DNA of 64,000 nt from Novosphingobium sp. AAP83 (lineage in GTDB: Bacteria > Pseudomonadota > Alphaproteobacteria > Sphingomonadales > Sphingomonadaceae). Shown in pieces: positions 8,624 to 20,680 of the stretch; within the stretch, counting starts at the first letter, position 1; each line of letters opens with the position of its first letter. The translations under genes and the position numbers were made by a program. Location: positions 124,001 to 188,000 of the forward strand of contig NZ_LJHY01000003.1 in assembly GCF_001295795.1 (NCBI RefSeq), in the 5' to 3' direction. Under the pieces are notes generated by a model. That model did not search any database. It was not told the origin of the DNA and saw only the letters and a program-made list of their open reading frames with translations.

Positions 8624-10183
8624 ATGCGTGTCGCCAAAATAATAACCGCTTGCCTGTCGCTGCTGATGTCGCTGCTGGGTGCTAATGCTGCCCATGCCGA
8701 TCCTGCCGACATATCTGCCGCCAGCCGCTCCGTCGTGCGCGTCGTCATCATCCAAAGCGATGGCGACCGTGCCAATCTGATCACCCACGGCACCGGTTTT
8801 GCGGTCACTTCCAATCTGATCGTGACCAATGCCCATGTCGTAGAGCAGCTTCGCGGCGATGACAGCCTGATCGCTGGCGTTGTTCCGGCAGAGGGCCGCA
8901 ATGGCTATCCGGCGCGGCTTGTAGCCTATTCACCGTCAAACGATCTTGCGCTGCTGCGCATCGAAGGCGGCGGTACGCTGACCCCGCTGACGCTGTTTCC
9001 CGGCGTGCCCGAGGATGGCGCAGAGGTCTATGCGGTGGGCTATCCCGGCAACGTCGATCTGGCGCAAGGACTGTCGATGGGTGATCTGGTGACGCCGCAA
9101 GAGGCCGTTAAAACGCGCGGTTATCTGTCTGGCGGACGCTCCTCGCGCTCGTTCGATACGCTTTTGCACACCGCACCGCTCGGGTCCGGCAATTCGGGCG
9201 GGCCATTGCTGGATAACTGTGGCCGGGTGCTGGGGGTCAACTCGTTCGGCACGATCAGCGATAATGGCACGGATTCGGCGTTCTACTTTGCCATTTCCAT
9301 GCGTGAGCTATCCGCGTTCCTGCTCCGTGCGAAAGTTGATGCACGCACCAGCGGCCTGCCTTGCCGCTCTATCGCCGATCTCGATCGTGCGGAAGCGGAA
9401 CGGGCCATTGGCGATAAAGCGCGGATGGAAGCGGCAACCCAAGCCAAGGCCGAATCACGCCAACGCGCGGCTGACAAGGCCATCCACGATGCGGAAATGG
9501 AAGTCCTCTCGGAACGAGACAACGGACTTGCCCTTGCCGTATTACTGCTCGTTGGCGCGCTCGGTGCTGCCGGTTGGGCTATGATGCAGGCCTCGGCCCG
9601 GCGCGGAAAATTCCAGCGTAAACACATCTTCGGCGCCGTGGCGCTGCTTTTGGCTGCGGTGATAACATGGTTTTTGCGCCCGTCCCTGTCATCCATCGAT
9701 GAACGCGCACGCGACAAACAAGAACAGCCTGCCCCCATCGCCAGCGGCAGTATGGAAACGCCACAAAGTGCAAACAAATCCGGCCCCATGATCTGCGTGA
9801 TTGAACCCCAGCGCAGCCGCGTCACGGTATCGGATATCACCGATGTGCCACTCGATTGGACCCAAGACGGCTGCGTAAACGGAAAATCGCAGTATGGCTT
9901 GGCGCAAGATGGCTGGTCGCGAATCCTCGTACCTAACACCGAAGACGCGATTTCGCTCAACACCTATGATCCGGCCACCCGCACTTACACCGTAGAAAGA
10001 TATTTGCTGAGCCTTGATGCGATGACCAAGGCCCGTGCCGCGCGCGCAAAGCTGAATGCACCTGCTTGTGGTGCCGGTGAAGAAGCCGCGCGGCGCTTTG
10101 GAGAAAATCAGCAAACCATCAAGGCTTTGCTGCCGCCTGAACCGAATGAACGCATGCGTTACACCTGCCAGCCCGCCCGATAA
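8624..10183 (+). CDS. Membrane-associated trypsin-like serine protease (S1 family)
   Basis: A 519-residue exported protease. The ATG at 8624 gives a good signal peptide (residues 1-25, ending ANAAHA). The chymotrypsin-fold domain shows the triad His71 (TNAHVVEQ), Asp107 (SNDLALLRIE) and Ser191 (GSGNSGGPL). After residue 240 comes an Ala/Arg/Glu-rich segment likely to be coiled coil, then two hydrophobic helices near 300-320 and 330-350, and a C-terminal region of about 150 residues with one or two cysteine pairs and no recognised domain. It is not HtrA-like: no PDZ is visible. Topology with the protease in the periplasm fits the signal peptide. It is divergent from ada, 108 bases apart. Confidence 0.82.
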   Translation: MRVAKIITACLSLLMSLLGANAAHADPADISAASRSVVRVVIIQSDGDRANLITHGTGFAVTSNLIVTNAHVVEQLRGDDSLIAGVVPAEGRNGYPARLVAYSPSNDLALLRIEGGGTLTPLTLFPGVPEDGAEVYAVGYPGNVDLAQGLSMGDLVTPQEAVKTRGYLSGGRSSRSFDTLLHTAPLGSGNSGGPLLDNCGRVLGVNSFGTISDNGTDSAFYFAISMRELSAFLLRAKVDARTSGLPCRSIADLDRAEAERAIGDKARMEAATQAKAESRQRAADKAIHDAEMEVLSERDNGLALAVLLLVGALGAAGWAMMQASARRGKFQRKHIFGAVALLLAAVITWFLRPSLSSIDERARDKQEQPAPIASGSMETPQSANKSGPMICVIEPQRSRVTVSDITDVPLDWTQDGCVNGKSQYGLAQDGWSRILVPNTEDAISLNTYDPATRTYTVERYLLSLDAMTKARAARAKLNAPACGAGEEAARRFGENQQTIKALLPPEPNERMRYTCQPAR

Positions 10184-10350
10184 GGTGGCCCGGAACAAAA
10201 AACCGTCTCATACCTATGCACATCTCCTTACGTCGCATCTTGTCATAAGCGCCTGACGTTGCTAGGCGCGCCCCGTCAGCAGGCCACCGGGTGTTCGTCA
10301 CACGGCATTGGTCTGCATCGGCTTATCCTTGGATGAAGGAACTTCGGCGC

Positions 10351-12463
<2,113 letters not shown>

Positions 12464-12476
12464 TTTGTAGAGTTAT

Positions 12477-12507
12477 CGTCTCCCCGGCCTTCGGGTCGGG
12501 GACGACG
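12477..12507 (+). other. Intergenic hairpin with UUCG loop between atpA and atpG
   Basis: In the 60-base gap a stem of nine pairs (12481-12489 with 12494-12502, one or two G-U pairs) closes a TTCG tetraloop at 12490-12493. Four further pairs form after a one-base bulge. The C(UUCG)G loop is exceptionally stable. There is no T-run, and atpG has its own AAGGGAG ribosome site just after it. It may act as an mRNA stabiliser or set subunit ratios rather than terminate. Confidence 0.6.
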
Positions 12508-12523
12508 GATCAAGGGAGCCATC

Positions 12524-14870
<2,347 letters not shown>

Positions 14871-14881
14871 TTAGACTTAAA

Positions 14882-14903
14882 CCCCTCCCGCAAGCGGGAG
14901 GGG
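14882..14903. repeat. Perfect palindrome between atpD and atpC
   Basis: Ten-base arms CCCCTCCCGC and GCGGGAGGGG flank AA. It lies between the atpD stop and the atpC ribosome site (GAGAAGAGG). There is no T-run after it, so full termination is unlikely. This palindrome type occurs repeatedly between genes in alphaproteobacteria (established by general experience, not checked here). It could protect the upstream mRNA end or lower atpC translation. Confidence 0.8.
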
Positions 14904-14914
14904 AGAAGAGGTTC

Positions 14915-15172
14915 ATGATGCTGCACTTCGAACTCGTCACCCCGGCCCGCCTCGTCCGTTCGGAAGAGGTCCATATGGTCGTGGTTCCCGGCACCGACGG
15001 TGAATTCGGCGTGCTGGAAGGCCACGCGCCGTTCATGTCGACGGTCAAGGACGGCTCGATCAAGGTCTACAAGTCGGCAGGCGCTGCGCCTGAAGAGATC
15101 AAGGTCCAAGGCGGCTTTGCCGAAGTCGGCGCAAACGGCCTGACGGTTCTGGCAGAACACGTCGAAGGCTGA
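14915..15172 (+). CDS. atpC: ATP synthase F1 subunit epsilon, short form
   Basis: An 85-residue epsilon subunit consisting only of the N-terminal beta-sandwich domain ([50 protein letters not shown]). The C-terminal two-helix domain that inhibits ATP hydrolysis in E. coli (full length about 139) is absent, and the stop is followed at once by a terminator, so this is not a sequencing break in a longer frame. Alphaproteobacteria often use a separate zeta inhibitor instead. Two ATGs are adjacent (14915 and 14918). It is the last gene of the operon. Confidence 0.96.
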   Translation: MMLHFELVTPARLVRSEEVHMVVVPGTDGEFGVLEGHAPFMSTVKDGSIKVYKSAGAAPEEIKVQGGFAEVGANGLTVLAEHVEG

Positions 15173-15193
15173 TTCGCCTAATCTGTAACGTTG

Positions 15194-15230
15194 AAAGGGC
15201 TGGCCCGCGAGGGTCGGCCCTTTTCGTTTG
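15194..15230 (+). terminator. Rho-independent terminator of the atp operon
   Basis: A 13-pair stem (15194-15206 with 15211-15223, two G-U pairs) with a GCGA tetraloop is followed by TTTTCGTTTG. It begins 21 bases after the atpC stop. Confidence 0.9.
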
Positions 15231-15542
15231 TTTCGAAGAATGTTTCGCGCAGAGGCGCAGAGGAAGAGAGACGCAGAGAGAACTCGCTTTTGGCGAAGCC
15301 GCCTCTTCTGCTAGCCATTGGGCTCATAAAAAAGCCTACAGCATTCAAGCATAGCCCCCAGCATTCTCTGCTTCCTCTGCGTCTCTGCGCGAAACACCCT
15401 TATCCTCGGGGCCAGCGATACAAACATTCCGTATGCAACACATACAATTTTTCGTCCAATTCATCATTCCGAACTTTTCATCTATGCGAAAATATGCCAA
15501 AGCGATTTCAACATCGCGAATTCACATCGGGAGAGTCGAAAA
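15231..15542. repeat. Non-coding region with a long-armed inverted repeat (15242-15395)
   Basis: No convincing gene is present. Left arm 15242-15266 (GTTTCGCGCAGAGGCGCAGA onward) and right arm 15366-15395 are inverted copies with one or two mismatches, about 100 bases apart. The same arm motif, TTCGCGCAGAG, occurs again at 23109-23185 in the same inverted arrangement, so it is a dispersed element. The remaining part (15396-15542) is AT-richer and should carry the ligM-like promoter, including the palindrome at 15431-15445. Confidence 0.75.
15431..15445. promoter_or_regulatory. Palindrome upstream of the ligM-like gene, candidate operator
   Basis: GTATG-CAACA-CATAC is a perfect inverted repeat 98 bases before the ATG at 15543. 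Eleven bases of it (GCAACACATAC) recur with one mismatch on the reverse strand at 17127-17137, upstream of the ligE-like gene. An IclR regulator encoded at 18.0-18.8 kb is a possible ligand (inference). Confidence 0.35.
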
Positions 15543-16931
15543 ATGTCCCAAACACTTGAGCAGGTCATCCAGAACGCAGGAGACCTCGTCAACTTTGTCC
15601 GCAACCAGCAAGTCGGACCTAACGTCTATCCGGGCGTTCCTTCAGAATTCTCGAACTGGCGCGCAGAGCAGTGGGCTTGGGGCCACACTGCGGTGCTTTA
15701 CAACCAGTCATACCACATGGTCGATCTGGCCGTTAAAGGCCCCGATGCCTTCGCAATGCTTGAGCATCTTGGCATCAACAGCTTCAAGAACTTCCAGCCA
15801 GACCGCGCCAAGCAGTTCGTGCCCGTCACCCCCGACGGTTACGTGATCGGCGACGTGATCCTGTTCTATCTGGATGAGAACCATTTCAACCTTGTCGGCC
15901 GCGCGCCGACGATTGAATGGGTTGAATACCACGCCGCCAGCGGCAACTGGAACGTCACGGTCGAGCGGGACGAGCGTTGGGCGATGCGCAGCGATGGCAA
16001 GCGCAACTCCTATCGCTTCCAGGTGCAAGGCCCGAACGCGATGAAGATCATCGAAAAGGCCACCGGCAAGCCCGCGCCTGAACTCAAGTTCTTCCACATG
16101 TGCCGCATGACCATCGGCGGCAAGGAAGTGCGCGCGCTTCGCCACGGCATGGCAGGCCAGCCGGGCTTTGAATTGATGGGACCTTGGGAAGACTACGGCG
16201 CTGTTCATGCAGCACTGGTTGAAGCAGGCAAGGAATTCCAACTCGCGCTGGTCGGTGGCCGCGCCTATTCATCGAACACGCTGGAATCGGGCTGGATCCC
16301 CTCGCCCTTCCCCGCGATCTACACCGGCGAAGCACTCGCGCCCTACCGCGCATGGCTCTCGGCCAATTCCTATGAAGCCAAGTGCTCGGTCGGCGGCAGC
16401 TATGTGCCTGAAACCATCGAGGGCTATTACACGACGCCATGGGATCTGGGTTACGGTCCGTTCGTGAAGTTCGACCACGACTTCATCGGCCGCGCCGCGC
16501 TCGAAAAGATGGCCGCAGAGGGCAAGCACCGCACCAAGGTGACGCTCGCACTCGACAACGAAGACGTCATGCGCGTCCAGTCGTCGGCGCTGTCACAGGG
16601 TGAGCGCGCCAAGTTCATGGAATATCCAAGCGCGGTCTATTCGATGCACCCGTTCGATCAGGTGCTAGTCGACGGCAAGCTGGTCGGCCTGTCCACATGG
16701 ATTGGCTACACTGCCAACGAGGGCAAGTTCCTGACGCTGGCAATGATGGAGCCGGGTTTTGAAACGCCGGGCACCGAAGTGAGCCTTCTCTGGGGCGAAC
16801 CAAACGGCGGCACTACCAAGCCAACGGTCGAGCCACACGTCCAGACTGAAATCAAGGCAGTCGTTTCGGCCGTCCCTTATGTCGCCGCTGCACGCGACAA
16901 TTACGCCGAAGGCTGGCGCACGAAAAAGTAA
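15543..16931 (+). CDS. LigM/DesA-like tetrahydrofolate-dependent O-demethylase (GcvT fold)
   Basis: A 462-residue aminomethyltransferase-fold protein. It matches the LigM/DesA type of Sphingobium SYK-6, which transfers the methoxy methyl of vanillate, 3-O-methylgallate or syringate to tetrahydrofolate. Matching blocks include PEFSNWRAEQWAW, HHMVDL-like YHMVDLAVKG, KQFVPVTPDGYVIGD, LRHGMAGQPG, RAYSSNTLESGWIPSPFPAIYTG and GYGPFVKFDHDFIGRAALE. Length is close to LigM (471). The ATG at 15543 has GGGAG upstream. It is followed by a terminator and then the ligE-like gene. The exact substrate cannot be assigned; other members act on unrelated methyl ethers. Confidence 0.88.
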   Translation: MSQTLEQVIQNAGDLVNFVRNQQVGPNVYPGVPSEFSNWRAEQWAWGHTAVLYNQSYHMVDLAVKGPDAFAMLEHLGINSFKNFQPDRAKQFVPVTPDGYVIGDVILFYLDENHFNLVGRAPTIEWVEYHAASGNWNVTVERDERWAMRSDGKRNSYRFQVQGPNAMKIIEKATGKPAPELKFFHMCRMTIGGKEVRALRHGMAGQPGFELMGPWEDYGAVHAALVEAGKEFQLALVGGRAYSSNTLESGWIPSPFPAIYTGEALAPYRAWLSANSYEAKCSVGGSYVPETIEGYYTTPWDLGYGPFVKFDHDFIGRAALEKMAAEGKHRTKVTLALDNEDVMRVQSSALSQGERAKFMEYPSAVYSMHPFDQVLVDGKLVGLSTWIGYTANEGKFLTLAMMEPGFETPGTEVSLLWGEPNGGTTKPTVEPHVQTEIKAVVSAVPYVAAARDNYAEGWRTKK

Positions 16932-16956
16932 GCTTCGGGCCAAAAGCCTGATTGCG

Positions 16957-16998
16957 AGAGCGCCGGCCCTCCCGACGGGGTCGGCGCTCTTTGTGTTT
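16957..16998 (+). terminator. Rho-independent terminator after the ligM-like gene
   Basis: A 12-13 pair GC-rich stem (16957-16969 with 16978-16990) with an eight-base loop, followed by a T-rich tract (TTTGTGTTTT). It separates the ligM-like and ligE-like transcripts. Confidence 0.85.
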
Positions 16999-17015
16999 TA
17001 GTAGGTGGCGCATAG

Positions 17016-17091
17016 CCTTCGACAAGCTCAGGCCGAGCGGGTTGGTGGAGTTGCTGTTCCCAAAGCCCGCTCGTCCTGAGCCGGTCGAAGG
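17016..17091. repeat. Dispersed palindromic repeat of the sphingomonad CTTCGAC...GTCGAAG type
   Basis: Left arm 17016-17041 (CCTTCGACAAGCTCAGGCCG onward) and right arm 17065-17091 are inverted copies matching at 23 of 26 positions, with a 23-base spacer. Elements with this core are very common between genes in sphingomonads and other alphaproteobacteria (general knowledge). Only this copy is in the window. Confidence 0.85.
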
Positions 17092-17182
17092 ATGTTACCC
17101 ACCGCCTGTTCAAGGCTATAAATTTAGTTTGTGTTGCTAACGAAATATGGCACAATATCGACAATAAAAAATTGAGGATGCC

Positions 17183-18022
17183 ATGGCACAGAACAACACC
17201 ATCACGTTCTACGATCTCGCGCTCAGCACAGGCGCGACAATCAGCCCGTTTGTGTGGGCAACAAAGTATGCCTTGAAGCACAAGGGCTTTGATCTGGATG
17301 TCGTGCCCGGCGGGTTCACCGGCATTCTGGAACGTACCGGCGGCAAGACAGAACGCCTGCCCGCGATTGTTGATGACGGCGAATTCGTGCTCGATAGCTG
17401 GGGCATCGTCGAATACCTCGACGCCAAGTACCCCGATCGCCCTGCCCTGATCCCGCATGAAAGCGTGGCGGCGACGCTCAAAGCGCTGGACCACTGGTTC
17501 TGGAACACCGCGGTCGGGCCGTGGATGTTCTGCTTCTGTCAGGATTATCGCGATCTTTCCCTGCCGCAGGATCACGAATACGTGACGCACAGCCGCGAGA
17601 AGATGCTGGGACGCAAGCTGGAGGATGTTCAGGCCGGGCGCGAAGAGCGTTTGCCCAAGATTTCCGCCGCGCTTGAACCTTTGCGCGCCGCGTTGGCGCA
17701 GCATCAGTGGCTCGGCGGATCGACGCCGAACTATGCCGATTTCCGCATCATGGGCGGCATTCTGTTTACCGCATCGGTGTGCAAGATTCCGGTGCTGGCC
17801 AATGACGATCCGATGCGTGACTGGATCGAGCGCAGCCTTGATCTGTTCGGCGGATTGGGCCGTCACCCCGGCCTGTTCCCGTTGTTCGGACTGGAGCAGC
17901 GCGAGGGCGATCCTGACTTGTTCAACCGTGCAGCGGGCCAGGGCGGGATTTACAAGCGCAACACCGGCCCTGCATCGACCAGCGCCGAAACCCAGCGCAT
18001 TACCGAAGGCTTGAAGCGCTAA
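17183..18022 (+). CDS. LigE/LigP-like glutathione S-transferase (beta-aryl etherase)
   Basis: A 279-residue GST-superfamily protein closely resembling LigE/LigP of SYK-6, which cleave the beta-O-4 ether of oxidised lignin dimers with glutathione. Shared stretches are NNTITFYDLALSTG, SPFVWATKYALKHKGFD, VPGGFTGILERTGG, VDDGEFVLDSWGI, DLSLPQD, LEDVQAGREERLP and LFGGLGRHPGLFPLFGL. Length equals LigE (about 281). The thioredoxin-like N-domain spans 1-90 and the helical domain 110-250. It lies 251 bases after the ligM-like gene and overlaps the convergent iclR gene by four bases. Which enantiomer it uses, or whether it acts on another ether, cannot be told from sequence. Confidence 0.87.
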   Translation: MAQNNTITFYDLALSTGATISPFVWATKYALKHKGFDLDVVPGGFTGILERTGGKTERLPAIVDDGEFVLDSWGIVEYLDAKYPDRPALIPHESVAATLKALDHWFWNTAVGPWMFCFCQDYRDLSLPQDHEYVTHSREKMLGRKLEDVQAGREERLPKISAALEPLRAALAQHQWLGGSTPNYADFRIMGGILFTASVCKIPVLANDDPMRDWIERSLDLFGGLGRHPGLFPLFGLEQREGDPDLFNRAAGQGGIYKRNTGPASTSAETQRITEGLKR

Positions 18023-18768
18023 TCGCCCTGAATGGCGGCGGCAGAGCGGATCAGCAAGGCGCGTATCCGCTCTTCCATGACGGCATCGAACCGGACGGCT
18101 GGCACGGCGACGCTGAGCGCGCCGACGAGTTCTCCGTCAATCCAGACGGGGGCTGCGACGCCGCATATGCCGACAGTCGCTTCCTCGCGCGCGACGCAGA
18201 TTCCTTCGCTGCCAATGCGGGCGAAATCAGCGCGCAATGCAGCTTCCTCCGTGCGTGTTTTGACCGTCAGATGCTGGCGAGGCGCTTCGGCGAAATAGCG
18301 CGCCTGCTCTTCAGGCCTCATCCACGCCAGCAAGACCTTGCCCGCAGCCAGTGCGTGCAAAGGCCGCCGCGTGCCGGGATCGACCGCATAGCGCAGCGCG
18401 TGATCGCTGGCTTCGGTCACCAGCGATTCCACCTCCCAGCCGCGCCGAACCATGAACGATGACGTTTCGTTGAGTTCCGACCGCAGCGCACGAACCAGCG
18501 GGGCCACGCGATCTTCCAGCGTGATCGCCGATTCCGGAGCACGCAGGCGTTCAAGCCCCGGCCCCGGCAAATAGCGCCGCCCCGCCCGGGATAAGTAGCC
18601 ACGCTCAACCAATGTGCCGAGCAGATAGGACAGGCTGCTGACGGGTATGGCGAGCGCGCCTGCAATCTCTTGCGCCACCGCGCCTTGGCGATTGGCGACG
18701 ACATACTCGATCACATCGAGCGTGCGCATCGCCGATTTCACAGGATTGGTGGCGGCAGGCGCGTTCAT
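18019..18768 (-). CDS. IclR family transcriptional regulator
   Basis: A 249-residue IclR-type regulator. An N-terminal winged helix-turn-helix (AQEIAGALAIPVSSLSYLLGTLVERGYLSR, residues 30-60, quoted here in part) precedes the effector-binding domain with the typical LHALAAGKVLLAW, and GICVAREEATVGICGVAAPVW. It is the last gene of an operon with the metE-like and SnoaL-like genes: its ATG overlaps the upstream stop (TGATG). Its 3' end overlaps the ligE-like gene. IclR regulators commonly control aromatic catabolism, so the ligM/ligE-like genes and its own operon are likely targets (inference). Confidence 0.93.
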   Translation of the reverse strand: MNAPAATNPVKSAMRTLDVIEYVVANRQGAVAQEIAGALAIPVSSLSYLLGTLVERGYLSRAGRRYLPGPGLERLRAPESAITLEDRVAPLVRALRSELNETSSFMVRRGWEVESLVTEASDHALRYAVDPGTRRPLHALAAGKVLLAWMRPEEQARYFAEAPRQHLTVKTRTEEAALRADFARIGSEGICVAREEATVGICGVAAPVWIDGELVGALSVAVPAVRFDAVMEERIRALLIRSAAAIQGD

Positions 18769-19157
18769 CAGAAGGTTAGGCTACCGCGTCTTTCGGCAAA
18801 GCGCCAACCATCGCCGGTCAGGACGAAGCGATCGTGGAACGAGCCGACGAGCGGCGCCCCCTCGCCCGTGAACAGCAGCATCGCGCTGGTGCCGCGCGCG
18901 GAGGTTTCGCTTTCCACATCAATCACCACGTTCGAGCAAACGTGGCGGGTGGTGCGCGGCGGGCGCGATTTGAACGCCGCCAAGATCGCCTCACGCCCGG
19001 CCACGGGGGCGTCGGGTGCGGTGGGGCGATACATGACGCCGTCTTCGGCATAGAGCGCGGCGACTTCGTCCCACCGCGCTTCGTCGTTGAGATTGGCGTA
19101 AAGCGCGATCAGCCGGGCGCAATCGGCTTCGGCGGCGCGGCGGTCATCGGCAGTCAC
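18768..19157 (-). CDS. SnoaL/NTF2-like domain protein
   Basis: A 129-residue single-domain protein of the NTF2/SnoaL fold. Recognisable features are the N-terminal helix (ADCARLIALYANLNDEARWDEVAALY), the strand-turn EDGVMYRPTAPDAPVAGREAI, and the C-terminal sheet (VGSFHDRFVLTGDGWRF). Members include isomerases, dehydratases and binding proteins, including ring-hydroxylating-dioxygenase-like small subunits. No catalytic assignment is possible. The start is a GTG overlapping the metE-like stop (GTGA), and the stop overlaps the iclR start, so the three genes are translationally coupled. Confidence 0.82.
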   Translation of the reverse strand: MTADDRRAAEADCARLIALYANLNDEARWDEVAALYAEDGVMYRPTAPDAPVAGREAILAAFKSRPPRTTRHVCSNVVIDVESETSARGTSAMLLFTGEGAPLVGSFHDRFVLTGDGWRFAERRGSLTF

Positions 19158-20287
19158 AGGCGGGCAGCCGCGATGTCAGCACCTTCGCGCAAGGACTTGA
19201 GCTTGCGCCAGGTGACGATGGGATCGAGCTTGCCATAGCCTGCGAAAGTGCCGAAGCCGCAATCGGTACTGGCAACAACGCGATCCGCGCCGACGAAACC
19301 GGCAAAGCGTTCAATGCGCTGGGCGATCAGTTCGGGGTGTTCGATATAGTTCGAGCAGGTATCGATCAGGCCGGGGGCGAGGATCTTGTGATCGGGCAGC
19401 TTGGCGTCTTTCCACACTTTCCATTCGTGTTCGTGGCGCGGGTTGGCACCTTCGAACAGGATCGTGGCCGGGCGCGCGCCAATGACGATATCGACCACGC
19501 GCTCCAGCGGGATGTCGTGATCGTGCGGGCCTTCGTAATTGCCCCAACAGATGTGCATGCGCATCTTTTCGGGCGGGATGTTGGCGGTGGCGGCATTCAG
19601 CGCCTCGACGTTGGCCGCAGCGATCTTGATGAATTCCGCTTCGTCCATATCCTGATAGCCGGTGTGGCGGCTCATCGCCAGATCGGGACAATCGAGTTGG
19701 AGCAGGAAGCCTTCGTTGACGATGGTCTCATACTCTTCGCGCATCGCATCGGCCAGATCGGCCAGATAAGCCTCGTGGCTGGGATAGTGGCGGTTGACCT
19801 GGAACGCGGTGATCAGGCCCGGCGATGCGGCGTTCATGAAGGCTTGGGTATCGGGTGCAGCATGCTTGGCCAGTGCCGATTTGAAGCGGCGGATATCATC
19901 ATGCAGCGGTTGCAGCGTTACCTTGCGCACCGGGCCGATGCACGAGGCGCGGACGAATTCCTGGCTGCCCATGATCGCCGAAAGCTTTTTGGCAAGGTCG
20001 GGCACTTCGGCAAGATCGGCGGCGGGTTTGCGATCAATGTGGCCGCCAAAACCCGAAAGGCGTTCAATCATGTATGTCGAATAGCCAACTTTGCCGAGTT
20101 CGCCATCGGACACGACCGAGACGCCCGCTTCGACCTGATGGCGCACGGCTTCATCGACGGCGGCCGAGACCGCGGTATCGAAAGCCTCGGCGTCATAGGG
20201 TTCACCCTTGTCACGCGCGAGCAGGAGGGGCGTGAGTTCATCGCCGCGTGGCAGGCTGCCGACGTGAGTGGTCTTGATCTTTGCCAT
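19154..20287 (-). CDS. Core MetE-like cobalamin-independent methyltransferase (UROD/MetE fold)
   Basis: A 377-residue protein equal to the C-terminal catalytic half of MetE, lacking the N-terminal half of the 750-residue enzyme. The four zinc ligands of MetE are all present: H245 and C247 (MHICWGN), E279 (ILFEGANPR) and C343 (ASTDCGFG). The opening TTHVGSLPR is typical. Such proteins activate a thiol on zinc for methyl (or alkyl) transfer. ATG at 20287 has GAAGGGG upstream. It is first in an operon with the SnoaL-like and iclR genes. Next to a methyl-THF-producing LigM-like enzyme it could use that methyl group, or act on a glutathione conjugate (inference). Confidence 0.88.
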   Translation of the reverse strand: MAKIKTTHVGSLPRGDELTPLLLARDKGEPYDAEAFDTAVSAAVDEAVRHQVEAGVSVVSDGELGKVGYSTYMIERLSGFGGHIDRKPAADLAEVPDLAKKLSAIMGSQEFVRASCIGPVRKVTLQPLHDDIRRFKSALAKHAAPDTQAFMNAASPGLITAFQVNRHYPSHEAYLADLADAMREEYETIVNEGFLLQLDCPDLAMSRHTGYQDMDEAEFIKIAAANVEALNAATANIPPEKMRMHICWGNYEGPHDHDIPLERVVDIVIGARPATILFEGANPRHEHEWKVWKDAKLPDHKILAPGLIDTCSNYIEHPELIAQRIERFAGFVGADRVVASTDCGFGTFAGYGKLDPIVTWRKLKSLREGADIAAARL

Positions 20288-20680
20288 GGTTCAGGCCCCT
20301 TCCCAATTCATATCTGTGAAAATTTCATAGAGCATTACGCCGCCGAAACAAGCCGAAAGCGGCAACTCTGGCGATTTTGCAGCGGAGGGGGTTTACACAG
20401 TTTACACTGTACAGAGGGAAAACTCCGGCCCCTCCCCGACGTGTCCTGAAAGGGACCGGTTTTGCGATATCGGGCGATGGGCGGACGGGCATCAGACATG
20501 CCACATGCATGGCACAACGGCGCCCTTGTAGGACAGCCAAAACCGCTGGCCCCAAGTTACATATTTCGGACAAGTATTACGCTGAAAAGACAGAATATTT
20601 TTCACTTTATGCAACAGTTCTGACGCATGATCTTGTCATTGGGAGCCGGGCTGGAAAGGTCAGCCCGGGGGGCTTACCAG
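20288..20680. promoter_or_regulatory. Divergent intergenic region with palindrome ACAGTTTACACTGT (20397-20410)
   Basis: I see no convincing gene in this 390-base gap between the metE-like and DUF6454-like genes. Around 20391-20410 lies GTTTACACAGTTTACACTGT, holding both a direct repeat (TTTACAC) and a perfect inverted repeat ACAGT-TTAC-ACTGT. It sits about 110 bases upstream of the metE-like start and could be an operator for the IclR protein. An AT-rich stretch at 20570-20625 may be the promoter of the rightward gene. Confidence 0.4.

Noticed and set aside
15191..15559. Open frame across the atp terminator and inverted repeat
   Set aside because: Runs through a terminator and a palindromic repeat; not protein-like.
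19337..20449. Open frame of 370 codons on the plus strand
   Set aside because: Antisense to the metE-like gene, whose four zinc ligands confirm the minus strand.
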